Shown here in pieces: positions 44,161 to 54,570 of a DNA stretch of 64,000 nucleotides. Both the position numbers and the translations under genes were made by a program. The DNA comes from Hippopus hippopus (Eukaryota; Mollusca; Bivalvia; Cardiida; Cardiidae), in the NCBI GenBank assembly GCA_946811185.2, contig OX328101.1:28690122-28754121 (forward strand), given 5' to 3'. Numbering within the stretch: the first letter of the stretch is position 1; each line of letters opens with the position of its first letter. Below the pieces are notes generated by a model. It was not told the origin of the DNA. It searched no databases and was given only the letters and a program-made list of their open reading frames with translations.

Positions 44161-44575
44161 ATTCACTGTTAAAACCTATTTGCTAGCATATTTCTAGCAT
44201 CACCTTCTATTAGTACTTTCAGTACTTTGATTTTTCTCGCTCCTCTTCTCTTTATTACTCTTATTTCAAAGGATAGCGGGAGTATGGGATATGCACAGGT
44301 ACGCTCCCGTCATCCCCAATCACACATTGTGCTTAACGAAATGTGTTTTTGCCGCAGTAACCAATGTAAATTCGACATGATAAGGGTTTATGGGGAAAAA
44401 ATAATTGGTATTTTTATAATTGCTCTAGAGCATGTATGTCTTTAACGAGACAGGAAACGAAATACAATAATTGTTATAATTAGCACACTGGAGCTTTCAT
44501 TATAAGAAGCTCAGAGAGGATAACTGTATAGTACATGGTGACCCAAAACCGTTTCTACGAGATATCTAAATCTTA
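44161..44575. other. No gene seen
   Basis: A 72-codon ORF (44227-44445) lacks recognised features. Confidence 0.45.
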
Positions 44576-44790
44576 GCCCTTAGGCTGCTAAGCGCGACTC
44601 ACTGGCGTTCTGCGGACAGTGTAGATCAAGATCAGACTGCCCAGAACGTGCAGTCTGATCTTGGATCTACAATGTCCGATAAGGAGATATCTCCCCCCCC
44701 CCCCCCAAAATTACCTTTGAAGTAGCAGAATTTAGGTTTCTGCTATCGGCTTAAAAATTTTATTTCACTTATTTAGCAGGATAAGGGTTA
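44576..44790. repeat. Family-D hairpin repeat, best copy
   Basis: 'ttaggctgctaagcgcgactcactggc', then GTAGATCAAGATCAGACTGC paired with GCAGTCTGATCTTGGATCTA around CCAGAACGT, followed by 'caatgtccgataaggagatat' and a C14 run. The tail 'tttagcaggataagggttaa' closes it. Confidence 0.9.
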
Positions 44791-44881
44791 AGGGCGTTGA
44801 AATAATGGTATAAAAAAAAAACCTATAGTTGGTCAGTACAAAAGAACCAATTATTACGATTTTGTTTGAGTTTTCTTTTAG

Positions 44882-45112
44882 TTCTTTACCGAACAATCCC
44901 ATGTTTTTTGTACGACTTAGGGCATGAAGGAGCTTTCATAAACATTGACGGTAAAGGAGAAAATGCTGGTTACCAGCATCTTCTCCTTTTCCCTTGATGT
45001 TATTATTATTGTTGTTTTATTTATTTATTTTTTTATCTCAACGTGTCTTTTGTACGACCCAGGGCAAGAAGGATCCTTCATAAACATTGACGGTAAAGGA
45101 CAAAATGAATTT
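44882..45112 (+). mobile_element. Family-A MITE, partly duplicated
   Basis: 'gttctttaccgaacaatcccatg', 'catgaaggagctttcataaacattgacgg', and the hairpin GAAAATGCTGGTTACCAGCATCTTC. The block 'tttacgacccagggcaagaaggatccttcataaacattgacggtaaaggacaaaatgaa' is repeated just after, giving two to three direct partial copies to 45140. Confidence 0.8.
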
Positions 45113-45585
45113 ACGACCCAGGGCAAGGAGGACCCTTCATAAACATAGAAGGTAAAGGAGAATACGCTGGTTACCAGCATCTCCTCCTTTTCCCACAATG
45201 TTATGTTTTTGACCCCCCCTGAAAACACACTCTATTATCTGAGTCGTATTTAATATGGTGTTTGCAAATGGCCTGCAACACGCGATAAGGGGTATTCGGA
45301 CATTTGCGTAAAGTGTCGTCTCGGATCAGCCTGCGCAGTCCGCGCAGGCTAATCCGAGACGGCACTTTACGTCTACATTAGATTTTGTGCTACAGTAGAC
45401 TTGCGCACAACAGAAAATTACATAAAAACGGAAAGTGTCGTTTCGGATCAGCCTGCGCGGACAGCGCAGGCTGATCCGAGACGACACTATACGCAAATGT
45501 CCGAATGCCCCTTTTCGCGTGTTGCAGGCCAAATGAGTTTCAAGACGGACAAGTTTAAAATTTTGTCTCCGGTAAAGAGTTAAAC
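45112..45585 (+). mobile_element. Family-A MITE copy interrupted by family B
   Basis: The left part (45112-45269) has 'acgacccagggcaaggaggacccttcataaac' and GAATACGCTGGTTACCAGCATC. The right part (45531-45585) has 'aagtttaaaattttgtctccggtaaagagttaa', the family-A right terminus. The family-B copy lies between them, flanked by AAAT on both sides. Confidence 0.85.
45270..45530. mobile_element. Family-B MITE, full copy 3
   Basis: 261 bp, GGCCTGCAACACGCGATAAG to CTTTTCGCGTGTTGCAGGCC. It has two GC hairpins and is inserted in a family-A element with AAAT on each side. The 60- and 87-codon ORFs over it are artefacts. Confidence 0.96.
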
Positions 45586-46080
45586 CCATGAATACTTCAT
45601 AGGATACCGGGTATAATGTACAATCTGATCATGATCTATGCTTATTTTAAAATCACTCAACGTCTCTCTCAGCATTTTAAGGTTCCAGACACAGGATTGT
45701 ACAAGCGAATAGTACTTAAAATGAGAGATTAGCTCACATAAAGTCCTCGATATAGACTTTTTGCTGTGAATTTTTTTTGTAAAACAGCATACAACAAAAT
45801 GAATTTTCTCTACAAGCATGTAGAATCTGGGCGGTTTCTTTTAGTAAATAGGTGCAATTTTTGCAGTTACATAACACAGCTCCGTCTATTTTTATCCGTT
45901 TTTTATCATCCTACATATTTAAATTGAGTACACCATGATTAACGCGTGTGTTTGAGCATGTGACATTCCCGTAAGCTTTAACCAAATTCTGCGTTGAATT
46001 CTAAAATTACTAAATGGCTAAGTATGGTTTTGAGGTAAAGCCCATAAAACATGTATTTTTAATGCTTCTCTTTCATAGTT
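45586..46080. other. No gene; possible family-D scrap at about 45605-45645
   Basis: 'tataatgtacaatctgatcatgatctatgc' faintly resembles the D stem. Otherwise AT-rich DNA. Confidence 0.35.
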
Positions 46081-46084
46081 TTAA

Positions 46085-46214
46085 ACTTTTTACTAGATGA
46101 TCATGTTTAAACGACCCTGGAGAGGAAAGGCTAAAATCATTATGGGGAAAATGAGAACATGCTAGGTACCAATTTGCACCGGTCTAAACTTTTGTCGTCT
46201 GGTGAAAGGGTAAG
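46085..46214 (+). mobile_element. Family-A MITE, internally deleted
   Basis: 'actttttactagatgatcatgtttaaacgaccctggagaggaaaggc', 'gagaacatgctaggtacca' (core), then directly the right end 'ggtctaaacttttgtcgtctggtgaaagggtaa'. Confidence 0.7.
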
Positions 46215-47040
46215 AGAAGTGAATACTTTTTTATTCATTGAAACAACAACAACAACTTTTCTTTCTTGAATTAACACTGTCATTGTGAGAAACGGACTGT
46301 AGTTCATACTCAGCATAACTCGTATATAAAAACGACATTATGTCCGTAATGTCTCTAGATGGAAAATGGTGATTAAGAGATCTTTACATGAAAAGGGAAT
46401 AGTAATGACCGAGAATATTACAATTCAAAGATCTTACCAAACTTATGATAAACCGCAGAAATATTTGCGGGTTTCAGCCACAAGCTGGAGTCCACTACAA
46501 TCATTTAGATATTTTTCCACCTAGAAAGGTAAATTTAATTCCTTTTCCAAACATGATGTGTCAAAATCAAACAGCCTAGACATGCAATCTGACTTTGAAC
46601 CGACACTGTCAGATATATTTCAAAATGTTGTTATTGTGACACACCCCTATTTCTCCTCACTCCTGTCCCCCTCCATGACCAGAGAAAGAAATTCTTTCTT
46701 CACAAACCTCTCATTACTGAGTATTCCAATTGAATTCGCTTAATACTAAAGCATTCTGTTTTTGTTTAAAAAAAAAAGGTAAGGATGAAAAGGGGGGGGG
46801 GGGAAAGAGATTTTGCACCGCTTCCACCATATCAAAAAATTAGGGGTGGGGGCATCGTCCCTGCTCGCCCATCCTGCTTCTTCGCCTACGATTGGTAATA
46901 AGCTTCAAATGCTATAATTTCCTGTATTTTCTAAACGGTTTACCTTTCGCCTGCACATGTTAAAATCAAAATTTGTAGCCAATACTAAAACAAAAAATAT
47001 TGCCATCTCAAAATTAGTTTTGCTGTGAGATACTCAACGT
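46215..47040. other. No gene seen
   Basis: It contains a G12 run at about 46790 and a short ORF (46558-46743) with no domain. Confidence 0.5.
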
Positions 47041-47041
47041 A

Positions 47042-47130
47042 ACAGACAGTTAAAATCTATGGTCAGACTTCACGTTCTGTGCAGTCTGATCTTGATCTAT
47101 AACGTCCGAAAAAAAAAAAACATAGCAGCT
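47042..47130. repeat. Family-D hairpin repeat, partial
   Basis: 'aatctatggtcagacttcacgttctg' with TGCAGTCTGATCTTGATCTA and 'taacgtccga'. The left stem has decayed. Confidence 0.75.
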
Positions 47131-48040
47131 TTATGGTGGAAATTGTCTCTGTCCAGATTTAATTTCACGACAAATACTAGCATACAACTGTCCCGGTGTT
47201 TCACAATCGATCTACCAATACTGCGAGCTTTGCGCAGCGCGTGGTTCGTTGACAAAACGTGGTGAATTGCCTTTACTGGTACAGATCAAGGGAACTATTA
47301 AAGCACATTGCACGGTGTGCAGATTTAGTAATAGCCGACATCAAATTGCTATCTTTACCAGCAAAAAGTGGAAAATATATTTCTTTAAAGGTAACATTTT
47401 TATGTGTCTAAATTGTTTGAACATCATTTTATTTTATTATTTTTTTTTTTCATTTCATTTTGGTATAATTTATTGTGCATGTTCAATTAAAAGAATACAA
47501 AGGAACGTGAGAAATTTGTGTAATTGTGCAAAAAATAAAAGTGAACGGTACAATTTTTAATGAAGGTAGATATCTTTTTTATACTTCTATTTCGATGTTT
47601 ATATAATTGTTTATTTTGCTCATTATGCAAACTGAAAATTTTCCATGATAACTTTTATCAAGTGGCTTTTTTTTTTCATACTATAAAAGAGGAACGATGT
47701 ATTTGTTGAATTAAAACTCTCATAACATGCTCGCACAAAAAAGTGTGCACTTTGGTAATAGATTCTTTTCTTTTTACCTTTATACATGTACCAACAAAAC
47801 TTATGCAACTTTGGTATCAAAATGTGATGAAAGGTATTGGCTACAACGAAGTTTTGCTTTAAATTGAAATTCTAAAATTATCAGAATATTTATCTAGAAG
47901 TGAACGACATAGAGCTGAAAAGTAAAAGTTGCAGATTTTATATGCTCTGTAACCGTTTCTTTGCCTTCGAATATTTGTTAAGTTACCTGATAGTAAATCA
48001 GTATCTAATGTGGAGTACTCATCTACGAATCAAAGCAAGT
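47131..48040. other. No gene seen
   Basis: AT-rich DNA. A 103-codon ORF (47249-47560) becomes a Phe/Tyr-rich AT translation, with no domain recognised. Confidence 0.45.
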
Positions 48041-48043
48041 ATT

Positions 48044-48241
48044 CTAGATTACATGGACCCACGTAATGACGTCGCCGCGAATGGCGGACCAGTCATGATC
48101 TAAGGCTGCAGACAAGTCATTGATATCATGGATTACATGCTTTTCTGTCAATCTCCAACAAAGAGAATGATCCATGGGATTCATTTCCTGAGAACAAGCC
48201 GTCCAAGTTAAGGCGTTAGCGATAAGTCCTGACGGCGTCAT
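48044..48241 (-). pseudogene. Tc1-like transposase, C-terminal remnant
   Basis: The minus frame gives LTWTACSQEMNPMDHSLCWR, then DINDLSAALDHDWSAIRGDV. In Tc1-type transposases the last catalytic acidic residue lies in a W-P-A-x-S-P-D-L-N-P-I-E-H-x-W motif, followed about 20 residues on by a L…AL…EW…IP…VI stretch (family knowledge). Both are present here in order, with PIE changed to PMD. The upstream part on the minus strand (48242-48450) is in broken frames and shows no clear DDE residues. The spacing and motif make this likely, but it rests on one short fragment. Confidence 0.55.
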
Positions 48242-48600
48242 AACACGTTACACCTGGACCATGCAGTCTAGTATACATGCGTTGACCCGAGTAACGACTA
48301 TTTCCGATCAAGTTAATAAATATGTGAAAAAATACAATGGAATCTGGATGGTGTTCGGTAGTTACTACGGACGGACACCTTGTCTCACTTATAAGGTTAT
48401 AGATGGTGAAGCTCGTCAGAAACCAAGCACCTGCGGATAAAATCACATTATAAAATTATGGGACTTCACGAAGACAGGACAAAGAGCGTGCCGAAGTTTA
48501 ACTTCTCTCATTTCAATAATATCACTGAAAACACTAAAGGTCAACTGGAGACATCGCCCTTGACAATGACATCAGATCGGGAAAAAAAAAATCGTTCGTA
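48242..48600. other. No gene; may hold decayed upstream part of the Tc1-like remnant
   Basis: A 76-codon minus ORF (48216-48446) overlaps the remnant in another frame. No convincing transposase motif was found in it. Confidence 0.35.
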
Positions 48601-48814
48601 AAATTATTGCCTTTTTTTTTTAAGTATAACTGTCATTTAATTGTCAAAACCAGTCCGCAAGGGCTGACAACGGAGCTTCATGGAAGTGAGAAAACTTGTG
48701 AGATGAAACAGATGTTTGAATTATTTTGGAGCGGTGAAACAAATTCTTGCTGCAAGGAAAACTTTGAAAATTCGAGAAATATGATGAAAAGTACAAAAAT
48801 TAGGATTTCGAAGG

Positions 48815-48925
48815 TTAGCCCTTTCAGCATCATAGGCGAAATCAGAGCCTTTTCGGACGGCATAGATCAAGATCAGACAGCACAGAACGTGCTGTCTGAT
48901 CTTGGATCTATACCGTTCGCTTGTT
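48815..48925. repeat. Family-D hairpin repeat
   Basis: 'agccctttcagcatcataggcgaaatcag', GATCAAGATCAGACAGCACA paired with GTGCTGTCTGATCTTGGATC around GAAC, then 'taccgttcgc'. The paired AGCA/TGCT change in both stem arms keeps base pairing. It explains three ORFs (48607-48996 +, 48678-48863 -, 48721-48951 -). Confidence 0.9.
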
Positions 48926-49067
48926 TGGTTGGATTTCTTTCTGATTTTCAACGGATTGTACCTAGAAATGTCTTCAGGTGGTTAGCCGTGACATGACCAT
49001 TTGACGTTATCGTAAGCAGCGTAAAATACTGTTAAAACAAAGCAACAAAGATCAGCTAACAATCCGA

Positions 49068-49100
49068 ACCACCAACCAACCAACCAACCAACCAAAGAAA
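49068..49100. repeat. (ACCA)n tetranucleotide repeat
   Basis: About seven AACC units. Confidence 0.9.
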
Positions 49101-50035
49101 ATCAATTAACCAACCAGCCAACAAAACAAACAGCCAAACAAACAAGTTCAATAAAATGCAAGGTTTGATGAAGAGAGCGTATTTTAATCCACAATAATAC
49201 AAGGCTGTATTTGATATTTCATCGCACTTTCACATCTTAAGAAATTATCTGTCAGTTTCTTTTTACAAGCGAGAACACTGTGGGTTGGTTGATTATAAGA
49301 TGCAATAATTAGACTCTAATACTCGAAATCAAGTTTTTTTTTTTTTGTTACTACGTCAGAGAATTTTCCCTTTCATTGGGTTGTCATTGTTATTGAACAG
49401 TTAGTTAAAGGGGCCTATATAGTTTTACAGTGTAAATCAAAATTTCTTGCCACTCACCTATAAAACATGTATAAACGTGTTTATTTGCAACAAAATAGAA
49501 ATTAAATAAGTTAAAAAAGGGTGCAGTTTTGGGCTTTTGAATATCGCGATGTTGTTTTTGCAGTCGGTAATTCCGTCAATTTTAAGTACTTAAGCTAACA
49601 CGTCACCGCACTGATTTGAGTACGAATCCTCATAAGCGACGCGTGTGACTAATTTTGTAACATTCTACAAGTCTGCTAAACCCTGATGCGAAATCTAAAT
49701 AAAAAATATTTTAAGAAGCTTTGTAGCCCATTATAAGGAAATATCACAGATTGTTTTACTTATTTGTATTTTTCGACATTACGGATGACTCGCCAGCTAT
49801 ATGGCCTTACTCAATTGAGTGATAAATCATTTTTTTAAGTTTGGTGAGATTATGATAATAAGTGTAATAGGGAGTGTCACGTTTCACATGCCATATGTAC
49901 TTGGTCAGTTTGCATTTACCCGTGTTCTGTTTAATCGTTCATTTCCCTCCAATCAATCACATGACTTTGAATTTGCGAGCTCCATAGCAAGGCTGTATAA
50001 GTGTCCCTGTATACAAATACAAACTAAACATCTAT
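49101..50035. other. No gene seen
   Basis: AT-rich DNA. A 78-codon ORF (49819-50055) runs into a family-C terminus. Confidence 0.5.
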
Positions 50036-50037
50036 AT

Positions 50038-50312
50038 ATGAGTCATGCTCTGTGAAAAAGGGGGCTTAATGTATTTGCGAAAAGCATCGACCCATGTCAG
50101 CCTGCGCAGTCCGCGCAGGCTGACATAGGCCGAAACTTTTCGCTACCTTCAAATTTATTGCATGTCACAGGACCATTCTACCTCATGATTCAGTCGGCTG
50201 TTTGACTAAACGGACTTTATGGATCCGTAATTAGGTGATGTCTTGCTTGGTATAATGCATCACGGAGATGCATTAAGCCCCCATTTACCAGAGCATGGCT
50301 CATATTTATGTT
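50038..50312. mobile_element. Family-C MITE, full-length copy
   Basis: The left end ATGAGTCATGCTCTGTGAAA is mirrored by CCAGAGCATGGCTCAT at the right, with CTTAATGTATTTGC / GATGCATTAAG inside. The hairpin is AGCCTGCGCAGTCCGCGCAGG. Then come 'gcatgtcacaggaccattctacctcatgattcagtcgg' and 'aggtgatgtcttgcttggtataatgcatcacgg'. This is the best family-C reference in the window. Confidence 0.93.
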
Positions 50313-50424
50313 GGATAGAACAGTGTACTAAAAATGAATAGCTTTCTTTAACACCTAAACTGCTGAATGAATGAAAATGAAAAAAAATCTGCTTGTTCGA
50401 AATTGTTCTTAACGGATTAACCAC

Positions 50425-50565
50425 GCCGTATCAGACACTATAGATCCAAGATCAGACTGAATAGTTCCACCATATCGGACTTTGCAGATCCAAGATCAGA
50501 CTGCCCGTTCTGTGCAGTCTGATCTTGATTTGCACAGTCCACAAAATATTTTAAAGTCCATGGAT
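50425..50565. repeat. Family-D hairpin repeat with a duplicated left stem
   Basis: 'agatccaagatcagactg' occurs twice (near 50444 and 50486). The second pairs with GCAGTCTGATCTTGATTTGC around CCCGTTCTGT. Confidence 0.85.
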
Positions 50566-50840
50566 TGGGCACAACGAATCTGAATTAATACCCTAACAAA
50601 ACAGTAACAAGGGGGCTCGAACCATCCTGGGAGTATGGCCGTCATGGGTGGGGCGATCGTTCAGCGGAAGGTACTTTGCCAAGATACTTGTGAGTCCAAC
50701 ATAATTCTAGTGCAGCCCCCTCCCAAAAAAGAAAAGAATATATAAACAACATTGTCATTGTATTGTGACGAAAATATTAGTTAAACCGGTTTTAAAAATA
50801 AGTAAAGAGATCAAGCAGGCAAACTTGCAAACGGACGTAC
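50566..50840. other. No gene seen
   Basis: A GC-moderate stretch with no ORF of note. Confidence 0.45.
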
Positions 50841-50844
50841 GAAC

Positions 50845-51068
50845 TAACGGCCAAAAGATCGAACGATCAACGAACGAATAGTCGGATGAACGAACGACTG
50901 AAGTAACGCCTAATCGAACGAACAAATAATCGGACGAACGAACGAACGAACGAACGAAAGAACGAAAGAAAGAAAGAAAGAAAGAAAGAAAGAATGAACG
51001 AACGAACGAGCGAGCGAGCGAGCGAACAAAGGAACGGAAGAACGAGCGAAATAACGACCGAACGAATG

Positions 51069-51112
<44 letters not shown>
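50845..51112. repeat. GAAC/GAAA/GAGC then (GACA)n tetranucleotide satellite
   Basis: AACG and AAAG units from about 50855 to 51060 are followed by about 11 exact GACA units (51068-51112). The two 79-84 codon minus ORFs are Ser-Val-Cys-Leu and Phe-Val-Arg-Ser repeats. Confidence 0.96.
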
Positions 51113-51113
<1 letters not shown>

Positions 51114-51560
51114 CAAAGCAAGAATTACAGAAATAAACAAAAGCGTCAAAAATGCAAAATTTTATCTTAAGTTATTGAAAGCATTATTTAAATCGAATCG
51201 TGCCTCACAATGTCACAAATGCAATCAATTCCAATTTTCAGACGACTACGCTATGAATTGGGTGATTATACGATGCAATAATTGCACTTTATTATTCATA
51301 ATTTCATCACTTTTTCAATTCAAATATCAGCGGAATATTTTCCGTTATTGAGATTTCTCTTGTGCGTAAATGGTTTGATATTCATGACAAAACAGGAGTT
51401 ACAGGAGATTTTATTCCATTGGAGCGGACGAGAGTCCGTCCTTTTAGCCTATTTGGGACCCATGCCTTCTTTGATGAAAAAGAACAAAAAAAAAAAAAAA
51501 AAATGGGCAAAGAATTTTAAGTAAGACATTCAAATGGTAGAAAATAGTTTCAGAAAAGAA
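51113..51560. other. No gene seen
   Basis: AT-rich DNA. An 80-codon ORF (51282-51524) ends in a poly-Lys read from an A18 tract. Confidence 0.5.
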
Positions 51561-51564
51561 ACCA

Positions 51565-51761
51565 GGGTCCGTATTCACCAACCATTCCTAAGAACATCCT
51601 TAGTCTTGCTCTCCAAGATTTTCCAAATTTGAAAGTAACACAACTTTTGATTGGCAGAACCAAATGGTTTAGCCTATCAAAGTTGTGTTATTTTCAAATG
51701 TAGAAAAGTCTGGACAAGATTACTAAGAACGTTCTTTAGAGTGGTTGGTGAATAAGGACCC
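51565..51761. mobile_element. Family-I palindromic MITE, full copy
   Basis: 197 bp. GGGTCCGTATTCACCAACCA at the left is mirrored by TGGTTGGTGAATAAGGACCC at the right. The arms (CTAAGAACATCCTTAGTCTT, 'aaatttgaaagtaacacaacttttgattggc') fold into one long hairpin. Confidence 0.92.
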
Positions 51762-53115
51762 AGAACGTTGATGACTTCACCGAAGCTTTTATCATACGGA
51801 TATTTACGGAAACCCTCTTTATGTATATTTCGAGGCAAGACCCGAAATAATGCTTATGAGGTATGAGGTAAATTGCGTACTGCAGGGATGTCTTAAAGTA
51901 ACAATAAAGTAACAATAAAGTCCAAAAGTAAACAAAGCGGGTGTTTAAATGCATTTGAACTTATATCATACCAATTTAAAGTATGGAAATTATTGTGAAG
52001 ATGATAATCTTTCATTGTACGGTCTGTCCAAGTGTTACTTGCTGACAGAGAAGTTAATTTTAAAACCAGGTTAAAACCTGCCAGGTAGCTGTGTCTTTTG
52101 TTTAATTTTTGCCTGATTTTAAAATTCTTTTTTCTGCCAGCGACTAACATATGGCCCGACCACACGATGACAGACTGTCATCGCCACAATATTTTTCATA
52201 CTTTTAAATGGTATGATTTAAATTTTAAATGTATTTTGACACCTGCTTTGATATTTTGGCCTTTACTGGGCCTTTAAAATGATAAGAATAATGAAAATGC
52301 ACGTAGAACGTATATTTTCCCCAGAATATTCCAATTGCATGGTTGGATGTTTCTTGTTTACAACGTCCTTGATAATTTATTATACTGCAAAGAAATTTCT
52401 GGCGATCTGATTGGATAATATGCCTCGTACATACAAGTCATGTACACTGGCAAAATCGACGTAAAAGCAGTTTCCCTTTTGGGAGCCCAGTATACATGAC
52501 TACAATTTTAAAAACAACATCCAAAATGGCGGCGTCGACCGGTACGAGCCGCCCACAAGACAAAGCACTATATTATTTCTAGTTTCCCTTAATGGTTGTC
52601 ATTAAAGCGGAAAGAATGGATTGTGTTTTAGAATAAACGAATAGAGTTACATATATTATCGTTTGCTGTCATTCTAAAACAAATACATGGGGTTAAAATG
52701 AGCCATCCTTTCGTCAGGTTACAAATAGTGAAGTGTCGAAACTCTTTCATGGTACTAACGTTAAAAGGATAACCTAATGGTTGTTTGACGTAACTTATGG
52801 TTGTTTAGTAAATATTGCCAACAAATCATAACAATGCAAAGTTACTTACCTTGAAGTTGTTTAAATCCATTTTTAAGTAAAAAAAATAAAAATGTCTATC
52901 GCAATGACATCATCAAGTTCATCCACCAATCTGCACGTTTTACCAAGGTTTCAATGACGTTAGTTCTCAGTGACGTCAGTTGTCAATGAATTGGGGCACT
53001 CAGAAGAGAAATTGTATGTCCTCAGCGTACTCAGTTCGTGAGAACATAAAAAGGGGAAATTTCGCTGAATCGCTGAATACACATCGGAATGGTAAAACTT
53101 TGCAGTATAATAAAT
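51762..53115. other. No confirmed gene; an AAAATGGCGGC motif at about 52524
   Basis: CCAAAATGGCGGCGTCGACC resembles the YY1/5'-UTR start context of some animal housekeeping genes. The frame gives MAASTGTSRPQDKALYYF and then stops, with GTACGAG as a possible donor after ACCG. No further exons were recognised. The 72- and 90-codon ORFs are unassigned. Confidence 0.35.
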
Positions 53116-53117
53116 TC

Positions 53118-53250
53118 GTTGTACGGTCAGGTGGCAAGGGACTTGGAAACTTGTTCACGGCTGTGGCATATCATGTCGCCAGCTCGGGACGACATGATTC
53201 GCCACAGCCGTGAACAAGTTTCAAAGTCCCCTGCCACCTGACCGTACAAC
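53118..53250. repeat. Near-perfect palindrome, arms about 60 bp
   Basis: GTTGTACGGTCAGGTGGCAA at the left against TTGCCACCTGACCGTACAAC-like (CTGCCACCTGACCGTACAAC) at the right, with GGAAACTTGTTCACGGCTGT against ACAGCCGTGAACAAGTTTCA inside. The loop is CATGTCGCCAGCTCGGGACGA. It covers most of the 77-codon ORF that starts at 52980. Confidence 0.93.
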
Positions 53251-53466
53251 TGATATTGTTTACTGCCTGATATGGGCGCACAGCTCTCTGCGCACTTTTC
53301 TATTTGTGGCGTAGGCTAATTTTTACGACGGAATCTCCGTAAACAAAAATGCACCTTATCGATTTTCCTTTCATGTAGTCTTCAAGATTTTTTACTGACT
53401 GTAAAAGCTGGAAGAAAAACAAAAAGGGGGAGAGGAGCATTGGACTTTAAGCCTTTCGTGAACAAC

Positions 53467-53512
53467 ACCACTAGTGATGATAAATATGGTATCATCACTA
53501 GTGGCGATATAG
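53467..53512. repeat. Short hairpin CCACTAGTGATGAT
   Basis: CACCACTAGTGATGATA and TATCATCACTAGTGGCG are paired around AATATGG. Confidence 0.85.
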
Positions 53513-53611
53513 ATTTAGAATGTTTCCTGGGACTATTTTTTTCCTATATTGCTCATATCGTACCATTGTTGATAATTATTAGAATAAAAAAGGGTGAATT
53601 AGGAATATAAT

Positions 53612-53780
53612 AAATAGGATAATCAACTGGCTGCGTGTGATATTAAAGATTTATCACTCGAATGGGGTTTGATGCGGTTAAAAAAAATCGTCCTTCGGAC
53701 TCGTTTTTTCAACCACATCACACCTCATTCTAGTGACAGATTTTTAATATTACACACAACCAGTTGATTATCCTCTATTT
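53612..53780. repeat. Palindrome, arms about 75 bp
   Basis: AAATAGGATAATCAACTGGC is mirrored by CAGTTGATTATCCTCTATTT. Inside are TGTGATATTAAAGATTTATC with ATTTTTAATATTACACA and CGTCCTTCGGACTCG at the loop. The arms differ at several sites. Confidence 0.88.
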
Positions 53781-53944
53781 AATAATCTTACCAAACTTCA
53801 AAAATGATTTTTCACTGAACCAAGCAGGGAACTCATTTAGTAAAGAAGTAAAACAAAAGCTAGGGAAAAAAAGTTGAACACCAAACATTGCATTTTTTAC
53901 CCATTGTACCAGTATAGTTTCTATACGATTGCAAAGAAAAATAT

Positions 53945-54212
53945 ATGAGCCATGCTCTGTGAAAAGGTGGCTTGATGCATCTGCAAAAAGTATCGATCGA
54001 GGTTAGCCTGCGCTGTCCGTGCAAGCTAACTTAGGCCAAACTTTTTTTTGCTTTTGGTCGATTTTCTGCATGTCAAAGGACAATTGTACCTCATGATTCA
54101 GTCAGTTGTAAGAAAAAATGGACTTTTTGGATCTATAACCATGTGCTGACTTGCTTGGTACCGTGCATCTCGGAGATGGATTTAGCCCCCTGTTACCAGA
54201 GCATGGGTCATA
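53945..54212. mobile_element. Family-C MITE, full-length copy
   Basis: ATGAGCCATGCTCTGTGAAA at the left, CCAGAGCATGGGTCATATTT at the right. The hairpin has decayed (AGCCTGCGCTGTCCGTGCAAG). It has 'cctcatgattcagtcagttgt' and 'ccatgtgctgacttgcttggtaccgtgcatctcgg'. The 63-66 codon ORFs start inside it. Confidence 0.9.
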
Positions 54213-54469
54213 TTTAGTTGTATTTTTCTGTGTTTTACCAGAAATTTTTATTAATGGAAAAAAAATCTGTAAAGATCCCTTAGGAATCCCCAAAACTGCA
54301 TTACGAATTAATACACGGGTAGATATTGTAAAACTGAAGCAACAAGTTTGATATCGTCGAGTTCCGACAACGATCAGACTATGTCGACGTTCAGGTGATC
54401 ATGGTCTTTACTCTTTGTGCAATGAACATCTGAGGTAGCGAAAAGATCTGAACTGTTACAGCGATGAAC

Positions 54470-54570
54470 TCAGCAGAAGTTGCTTTAGCAACAGTGTAGG
54501 CAAAGATCAGACTGCACAGAACATGCAGTGTGATCTTGGATCTACAATGTCTGCTTTTTCGTTACATGTT
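54470..54570. repeat. Family-D hairpin repeat
   Basis: CAAAGATCAGACTGCACAGA paired with TGCAGTGTGATCTTGGATCT around ACA, then 'acaatgtctgc'. Confidence 0.85.

Noticed and set aside
48607..48996. A 129-codon ORF with normal-looking composition
   Set aside because: Its C-terminal half is a family-D hairpin (QDQTAQNVLSDLGS...), which is open on both strands. The N-terminal half matches nothing I know, and there is no splice or promoter support.
50867..51149. ORFs of Ser-Val-Cys-Leu and Ser-Phe-Val-Arg repeats
   Set aside because: Translations of the GACA and GAAC tetranucleotide satellites.
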